A stretch of 64,000 bases of DNA from Planctomycetota bacterium (GTDB taxonomy: Bacteria > Planctomycetota > JAJSAM01 > JAJVHW01). Both the position numbers and the translations under genes were made by a program. The notes below the pieces were generated by a model. The model was not told where the DNA came from. It searched no databases and saw nothing but the letters and a program-made list of their open reading frames with translations. Below are positions 59,470 to 64,000 of this stretch, one piece after another. Where the stretch lies: positions 62,001 to 126,000 of the forward strand of contig JAJRPF010000048.1 of the NCBI GenBank assembly GCA_024280885.1, in the 5' to 3' direction. Each line of letters starts with the position of its first letter. Within the stretch, counting starts at the first letter, position 1.

Positions 59470-60873
59470 TCAGCGCTTCTCGCGGGTCCGGGTCAGGTCC
59501 TTGCGCCCGAGGTAGTACTCTGCGCCCCAGGCAGCCCATTCCGCTTCGAGGGTCGCCAGGTCTGTTCCGACGGCTGCGGCGATCGCGTCCGGCGCCACCT
59601 TGTGAACGCGGCCTCGCAGTCCGCGGACAGCCTTCCAGATCGCCGGCAGCGACGTCGTATGCCGATCCGCCAGGAAGTCCATGATGGAGATGTACTGCGC
59701 GTAGCGCTTCGAGGGCGCGCCGCTCTTCGCGAAGAGTTCCGCGAACGGCACGAACAGCCCCTTGCCCTCGGACCAAGCCTCGAAGAGCCCCACGAAATCG
59801 ACGGTCGCCGCCGATCCCGGGTAGAGCCGCAGTTGCACCGCGTTGGCGAGCCCTTCCTGAAGCCAGTTCCCGGAGCTCGTCACGCCGAGCAGTTGGCGGA
59901 TCGCAGTGTGAGTCGCCTCGTGGACGAATGTCGGACGATCCCAACCGTGCTCAGCGCTCCATGAACTCGCCGCGACGTCGAGTGCCGCGAGACCCGCGGC
60001 GCGCGGTGGCGCGATCCCGATCCCGAAATGAGTACCCAATCGCTTGATGTACGCGCTGAACTGCTCTCGGGTCTCGAATACGATGAGCGGCGCTCGGCTC
60101 CCGAGTGTTCCGTCTACGCCGTAGACGTCGCGCAGGACGCTGAGCCCCTCGTCGCAACGCGCCAGCAACTCGCCGGCCGCCGCGGCATCGAAGCCCTTCG
60201 CATTCGTGAGCAGTAGAAAGCGCTCGTTCTTGTGTGTCCTACCGTCGCCGTCCGGGAACGCGATCTGCATGCGATCGGCGACCGTCGGCTCCGCGCTCGC
60301 TTCCGCCCGCTTCCCCGGGACGAGCGCGATGTCGTCGATCGTCACGCTCCCGGGGGTGGCGTCCCACCGGAACAACACGAGATCGATCCGTGAGAAGTCA
60401 CAGACCTGGTCGGTCGTGTCGTCGCGGAAGTCGCGCAGCGGAAGGACGACCTCGCGCCAATCGCCAGGCTCCAGCGTGAAGCGCCGCAGCCGCGCGGCCG
60501 GTCCCGGCGCGCGATAGGCCATCACGCGCATCGCGACGGGTGCGTCGGCTTCGACCTTTGCGTGGAAGACCAGTGCGTCGAACGAACGCCAGTCGCTGAC
60601 ACTGACGTCATGGCGCGCGTAGCCGATGCGTCCGTTGCGCGGTTCGCCCTTCGCCACGAAACGTAGCGCGCGTCCGCCACTCGGGGTGGCACCGTCTTCG
60701 ACGCCCGTCTCCGCAAGCGAGAGCCCGCCGAACTTCCAGCCGTCACTCGGCTCGCCCGTCTCGAAGTCGAGCAACACGGTTCGATCCTCGGCAACGGCCG
60801 GCGTGGCGAGCAGCAATGCCGACGCGCCTGCGAATAGCAGCGCCCGCCCGCGTCTCCTCATGTCTCTGCCCAT
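59470..60873 (-). CDS. Secreted DUF1570-like zinc metallopeptidase with N-terminal CBM-like domain
   Basis: 467 residues. Signal peptide RALLFAGASALLLATPAVAE; an internal ATG at 60861 would shorten it by four residues. Residues about 30-185 are a jelly-roll-like region (VLLDFETGEPSDGWKFGG, ALVFHAKVEADAPVAMRVMA) similar to CIA30/CBM modules. From about 215 the DUF1570-type domain has HEATH at 318-322 in FVHEATHTAIRQLL and a downstream Glu340 in NWLQEGLANAVQ, so HExxH plus Glu is a gluzincin-type zinc site. It probably acts on extracellular proteins. It is divergent from the lipoprotein gene at 61040. Confidence 0.82.
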   Translation of the reverse strand: MGRDMRRRGRALLFAGASALLLATPAVAEDRTVLLDFETGEPSDGWKFGGLSLAETGVEDGATPSGGRALRFVAKGEPRNGRIGYARHDVSVSDWRSFDALVFHAKVEADAPVAMRVMAYRAPGPAARLRRFTLEPGDWREVVLPLRDFRDDTTDQVCDFSRIDLVLFRWDATPGSVTIDDIALVPGKRAEASAEPTVADRMQIAFPDGDGRTHKNERFLLLTNAKGFDAAAAGELLARCDEGLSVLRDVYGVDGTLGSRAPLIVFETREQFSAYIKRLGTHFGIGIAPPRAAGLAALDVAASSWSAEHGWDRPTFVHEATHTAIRQLLGVTSSGNWLQEGLANAVQLRLYPGSAATVDFVGLFEAWSEGKGLFVPFAELFAKSGAPSKRYAQYISIMDFLADRHTTSLPAIWKAVRGLRGRVHKVAPDAIAAAVGTDLATLEAEWAAWGAEYYLGRKDLTRTREKR

Positions 60874-61039
60874 CGCACCACGCTACCACATCGCCCGCAT
60901 CCCGCTCGGCGCGGCAGTTTCGATCAGGACCGGCGCAGCCGGACCGATCGCCCTTCCTCGCATCCGTGCCCCGTATCGAAGAGACGTTCGCCGCGCTTCG
61001 CTCCACGATCGGGGCGCCTTCTGCGATGATGGCAGCGAG

Positions 61040-61693
61040 ATGCCGAGTACGCGAACCAGGTTGGTGATGGGAATGGTCGTTGCGGCGTTTGCGTTCGCCA
61101 CCGGGTGTTCGCTGTCGCCGCCGCCGCGTGTCGACGAGTCCCCTGACGTCTCCGCGAAGGTGTCGGAACCGCCGGTCGCAGTGACTGCGGGCGACAGCTC
61201 GACTTCAGACGAGCGCGCGAGCGAGAGCGCCGGATCCGACGCCGCCGGGAACGTCCGGCTCGAGTTGTGCGTCGAGAGCCAATTCGCGTCGGCGCGTGCG
61301 CCAGGGTCGGATCCGCGGGTTCCTCAGCAGGTCACCGTGTTTCCCGGAACGGTCTGCGTTCAGGTCGTTGTTAGCGCAGTCGTCGGCATCGACGACCGCG
61401 CGTCGTTTTCCCCAGCGCCGCCCGCCATCGCGATTCTCACCGCCGATGGAGAACCGCACGCTCAGCTCACTGCGGACGTCCGAGTGGAGCCGGTCGTGGG
61501 TTTCGATGGTGTTGTCGATGGCGGCGATCCAGAGGTGACGCGCGTCGCTCTCCACGCGAGTTTCGGCGTGGAGATCGCGGGCTTCGATCCACTCGCGACG
61601 CCCGAGCGCGTGCAGCTTCGCGCGACGTACCACGGCTTCGAAACGACTCTGTGGGTCGTGCTCGTACCGATGTTCTCCGCCGAACGTCGCTAG
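61040..61693 (+). CDS. Predicted lipoprotein of unknown function
   Basis: 217 residues from the ATG at 61040; the in-frame region upstream lies antisense to the metallopeptidase gene and is not coding. The signal ends with the lipobox AFATGC, so the mature protein is lipid-anchored. A Ser/Asp-rich linker (TAGDSSTSDERASESAGSDA) precedes a beta-rich domain with two Cys (RLELCVESQ and GTVCVQVVV). No family recognised. The region 60874-61039 should hold divergent promoters. Confidence 0.65.
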   Translation: MPSTRTRLVMGMVVAAFAFATGCSLSPPPRVDESPDVSAKVSEPPVAVTAGDSSTSDERASESAGSDAAGNVRLELCVESQFASARAPGSDPRVPQQVTVFPGTVCVQVVVSAVVGIDDRASFSPAPPAIAILTADGEPHAQLTADVRVEPVVGFDGVVDGGDPEVTRVALHASFGVEIAGFDPLATPERVQLRATYHGFETTLWVVLVPMFSAERR

Positions 61694-61805
61694 CGCCTGA
61701 CCGCTGAACGCGCCGCGACGCCCGTCGGGCGTGCCTGACACGTTAGGCCTGTCGGAGTCGTGGGATATGTTTCTCCCGTTCGCTGCCCGGCAGTGGTGGA
61801 CGCGT

Positions 61806-63185
61806 ATGACTGAACTGCTTCAACCCATTCCGCTCGCAGCACTTATGACTGGTATTGTCATGGGCGTGGTCGCCGCTTGGATGGTCTCGTCCGCCCGGCT
61901 GCGCGCGGCGGTTGCGCTGTCCACGGGGCTCGCGCGGGCCGAAGCGGAGACGCGCGCGGGAGTCGCCGAGGCCGCGTGCGCGGCCGAGCGGGAGCGCCGG
62001 GAGCACGCCGAGGCCGAGGCGTCGCGCGCACGCGATCGTTCAGCGTCGCTCTCGCATGAGCTCGCCGTGGCCGAGGAGCGGGCGGAGCATCTCGCCGCGC
62101 GTGGGCGCGAGCGCGAGGGCTTTCTCGAGGACGCGCGCCGACAACTCGAGGCCACCTTCGGCACGCTGGCCGCGTCAGCGCTCGAGGCCAGTAATCGGCG
62201 CTTCTTGGAGCTTGCCGAGCAGCGTCTTGCGTCCGCTCGCGAGGGCGCGCAGGCGGATCTCGATACGCGTCGGCAGCAGATCGAGTCGCTGGTGGGGCCG
62301 CTGCGCGAGACGCTCGGACGGCTTGAGACGCGAACGGCCGAGGTGGAGCGGGCACGTGTCGATGCGTATGCCCGTCTGGATCGTCAGGTGGAGATCCTGG
62401 CGACGGCTGCAGGCGACCTCGGCGAGCGCACGACGAGCCTGGTGACGGCGTTGCGCGGCACGCGCACGCGTGGTCGCTGGGGCGAGATCGCGCTTCGCAA
62501 CGTCGTCGAAATCGCTGGCATGACCGAGCACTGTGACTTCGAGGAGCAGGCGACGACCGCAGACGGGCGTCGGCCGGATCTGACGGTACGGCTCCCCGGG
62601 GGGCGGCTGATCGCGGTCGATGCGAAGGCGCCGCTCGACGCCTACATGGATGCCTGCGACGCGGCGACGGAGAAGGAGCGCCGCGCAGCGCTGGATCGCC
62701 ACGTCGCGGCGTTGCGTTCGCATGTGCGGGACCTCGCGTCGCGCGGTTACGCCGACGCGCTGTCAGGCGACGTGGATCTCGTCGTACTCTTCCTCCCCGG
62801 GGAGCCGTTCCTGGGGGCGGCGTTCGCGCATGCGCCGGAACTGCAGGTCGAAGCGCTGCGCTCGCGCGTGCTGGTGGCGACACCCGCGACGCTGGTCGCG
62901 CTCCTGCGCACCGTCGCGATCTACTGGCAGCAACGCGACGTGGCGCAGAACGCCGAGGCCATCGCCGCGACGGCACGCGAACTCTACGAGCGGGGCGTCG
63001 CGTTCGGTGAGCACCTCGAGCGCATCGGTACGGGGCTGCGTCAGGCTGTGGGCGCGTACGACCGGGCGGTCGGCTCATTCGAACGGCGTTTCGTGCCCAT
63101 GGCCCGGCGGCTCGAGGAACTGCATGTCGCGGACCACGCGCGGCGTCAACTGGAACCACCGACAGCCGTCGATGCGCGTCCGTAG
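61806..63185 (+). CDS. rmuC: DNA recombination protein RmuC
   Basis: 459 residues from the ATG at 61806, which immediately precedes an N-terminal membrane helix (LAALMTGIVMGVVAAWMVSS). A GTG at 61731 and an ATG at 61767 would lengthen it. A long Ala/Glu/Arg-rich coiled coil (about 30-160) is typical of RmuC. The nuclease-like domain includes RTRGRWGEIALRNVVEIAGM, RPDLTVRLPGGRLIAVDAKA and LVVLFLPGEPFLGAA, matching the predicted PD-(D/E)xK fold of the family, with the conserved VDAK. RmuC limits DNA inversion at short inverted repeats, which is of interest given the inverted repeats in this window. Confidence 0.92.
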   Translation: MTELLQPIPLAALMTGIVMGVVAAWMVSSARLRAAVALSTGLARAEAETRAGVAEAACAAERERREHAEAEASRARDRSASLSHELAVAEERAEHLAARGREREGFLEDARRQLEATFGTLAASALEASNRRFLELAEQRLASAREGAQADLDTRRQQIESLVGPLRETLGRLETRTAEVERARVDAYARLDRQVEILATAAGDLGERTTSLVTALRGTRTRGRWGEIALRNVVEIAGMTEHCDFEEQATTADGRRPDLTVRLPGGRLIAVDAKAPLDAYMDACDAATEKERRAALDRHVAALRSHVRDLASRGYADALSGDVDLVVLFLPGEPFLGAAFAHAPELQVEALRSRVLVATPATLVALLRTVAIYWQQRDVAQNAEAIAATARELYERGVAFGEHLERIGTGLRQAVGAYDRAVGSFERRFVPMARRLEELHVADHARRQLEPPTAVDARP

Positions 63186-63219
63186 CACGCCCCCGAGAGC
63201 ACGAACGGCAGCGTCGGCG

Positions 63220-63747
63220 TCAGCGGAGCGCGAGCGGGAAGCGGGCCTTCTTCGTCCAGCGCTTCCGGTGACTGGTCATGAGCCACGCCTCGCGCACCCG
63301 CGCGTCGAGCGGCAGACCGTGGCCGATCCCGGCCTCTACGCGATTCATCAGCACGAGATCGAGACGCTCGCGGCGGTCCGCAATGGTCAGGTGCGGCACG
63401 ACGTCGTCGAAGCGCCCGCTGTAGGGCGGGTAGTCGGGATAGAGCTCGACCAATTTCCCGATCATGCGCCGGATCGGCCGATCAGGTGTGGGGGCGAGGT
63501 AGACCACCCCGGGGAAGCGCGCCAGGTTCGGGAAGCGGAGCGAGAAGCCGCGTGTCTTCGCGAAGTGGAGGCGGAGTTCCTCGATCGTCTGTGCCGTGAT
63601 CTTGGCCCGTGGGATGAATGGATAGACGAGTGTGATATGCGCGGGCACGCCAGCGGTTGCAGACGGGTCATAGAGCGATCGCCACTCGCCGACGAGCTCC
63701 TCTGCTTCCGGAATCGGGATCAGCAGCGCGCTCTCACCCTCGGCCAT
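63220..63747 (-). CDS. 2H phosphoesterase (2'-5' RNA ligase / LigT-like)
   Basis: 175 residues from the ATG at 63747, which precedes AEGESALLIPIPEAEELVGE; the upstream extension has no domain character. The two HxT motifs that define the family are present: HITLVYPF at about 55-62 and HLTIADRR at about 132-139. The family cleaves or forms 2'-5' phosphodiester and cyclic nucleotide bonds. The C-terminal SHRKRWTKKARFPL is basic and may contact RNA. It is soluble and cytoplasmic, convergent with rmuC. Confidence 0.85.
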   Translation of the reverse strand: MAEGESALLIPIPEAEELVGEWRSLYDPSATAGVPAHITLVYPFIPRAKITAQTIEELRLHFAKTRGFSLRFPNLARFPGVVYLAPTPDRPIRRMIGKLVELYPDYPPYSGRFDDVVPHLTIADRRERLDLVLMNRVEAGIGHGLPLDARVREAWLMTSHRKRWTKKARFPLALR

Positions 63748-63885
63748 TCTGTGCGTCCCTCCGCCTTCCCAGGCCGGGAGATCATCGCCGCGACGTGCCA
63801 TGGAGCCAAATGGTTCGCGCCGAATAAGTTCATGGGGCCGAGGACGAGCGAGGCGGAGCGGGGCAAGACCGAGCGTCGCCGCTCT

Positions 63886-64000
63886 TCAATGCGGATAGAG
63901 CGCTTCGACGAGGCCGGAGACTCCCAGCTCCTTGATCGTGATCAATACGCGTGCGCGCCGAGCCGAGAAGGGGCGACCGAGTGCGACATCGACGTGCGCA
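63886..64000 (-). CDS. C-terminal end of a gene cut by the window edge
   Basis: The minus strand reads an open frame from the right edge to a TGA at 63886-63888, encoding VALGRPFSARRARVLITIKE and ending LVEALYPH. Third positions are GC-rich, as in the real genes. No family can be assigned from 37 residues. Confidence 0.45.
   Translation of the reverse strand, partial: AHVDVALGRPFSARRARVLITIKELGVSGLVEALYPH

Noticed and set aside
1..64000. CRISPR arrays, rRNA and tRNA genes
   Set aside because: No regularly spaced repeats with unique spacers and no recognisable rRNA or tRNA segments were seen on reading; a covariance search was not possible.

Overview
The window is high-GC DNA with long envelope and secreted proteins, RNA polymerase sigma factors fused to membrane-anchored extracytoplasmic domains, a VPLPA-type PEP-CTERM sorting tail, and many genes without a clear Shine-Dalgarno sequence. 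This combination suggests a member of the Planctomycetota or a close relative. No rRNA or tRNA gene was seen, so the assignment is inference only.

Layout. 0-3.7 kb holds short accessory genes: a GNAT acetyltransferase, a lipoprotein, a small unknown protein and a zeta-toxin-like kinase, set among inverted and direct repeats. 3.7-19.7 kb is a regulatory and envelope block. It has three ECF sigma factors that each carry one transmembrane helix and a large exported C-terminal region (3762 +, 17481 -, 17702 +), a fourth giant membrane-anchored protein of the same exported type but lacking the sigma part (13283 -), and a parallel beta-helix protein. 19.7-20.9 kb is decayed accessory DNA: an inverted-repeat element with a transposase-like remnant and a broken PIN-domain (VapC-like) toxin. 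20.9-29.7 kb encodes exported proteins on the minus strand, including a large protein ending in a metzincin-type zinc site, followed by a PEP-CTERM protein on the plus strand.

30.3-42.0 kb is the most striking region: eight tightly coupled plus-strand genes encode nine amidohydrolase-fold domains, all with export signals. Only one of them (38223-39503) keeps the HxH metal motif; the other eight have replaced it. The array looks like one active enzyme with a retinue of paralogous pseudoenzymes. mutY follows, then a small membrane protein and a lipopolysaccharide-kinase-like protein (minus strand), and kbl.

46.4-64 kb is mostly envelope and housekeeping: exported proteins, a protein with a diadenylate-cyclase-like C-terminus, an S9 peptidase, a classical ECF sigma / zinc-finger anti-sigma pair heading a minus-strand envelope operon (58852 down to 54444), a SixA-like phosphatase, a DUF1570-like metallopeptidase, a lipoprotein, rmuC, a LigT-like 2H phosphoesterase and the C-terminal end of one gene cut by the window edge.

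Several small repeat families lie between genes: a REP-like hairpin (three copies), a 53-bp repeat (two near-identical copies plus a related copy, each upstream of a plus-strand gene and two of those genes are sigma-membrane fusions), and a perfect 24-bp inverted repeat at the left edge.
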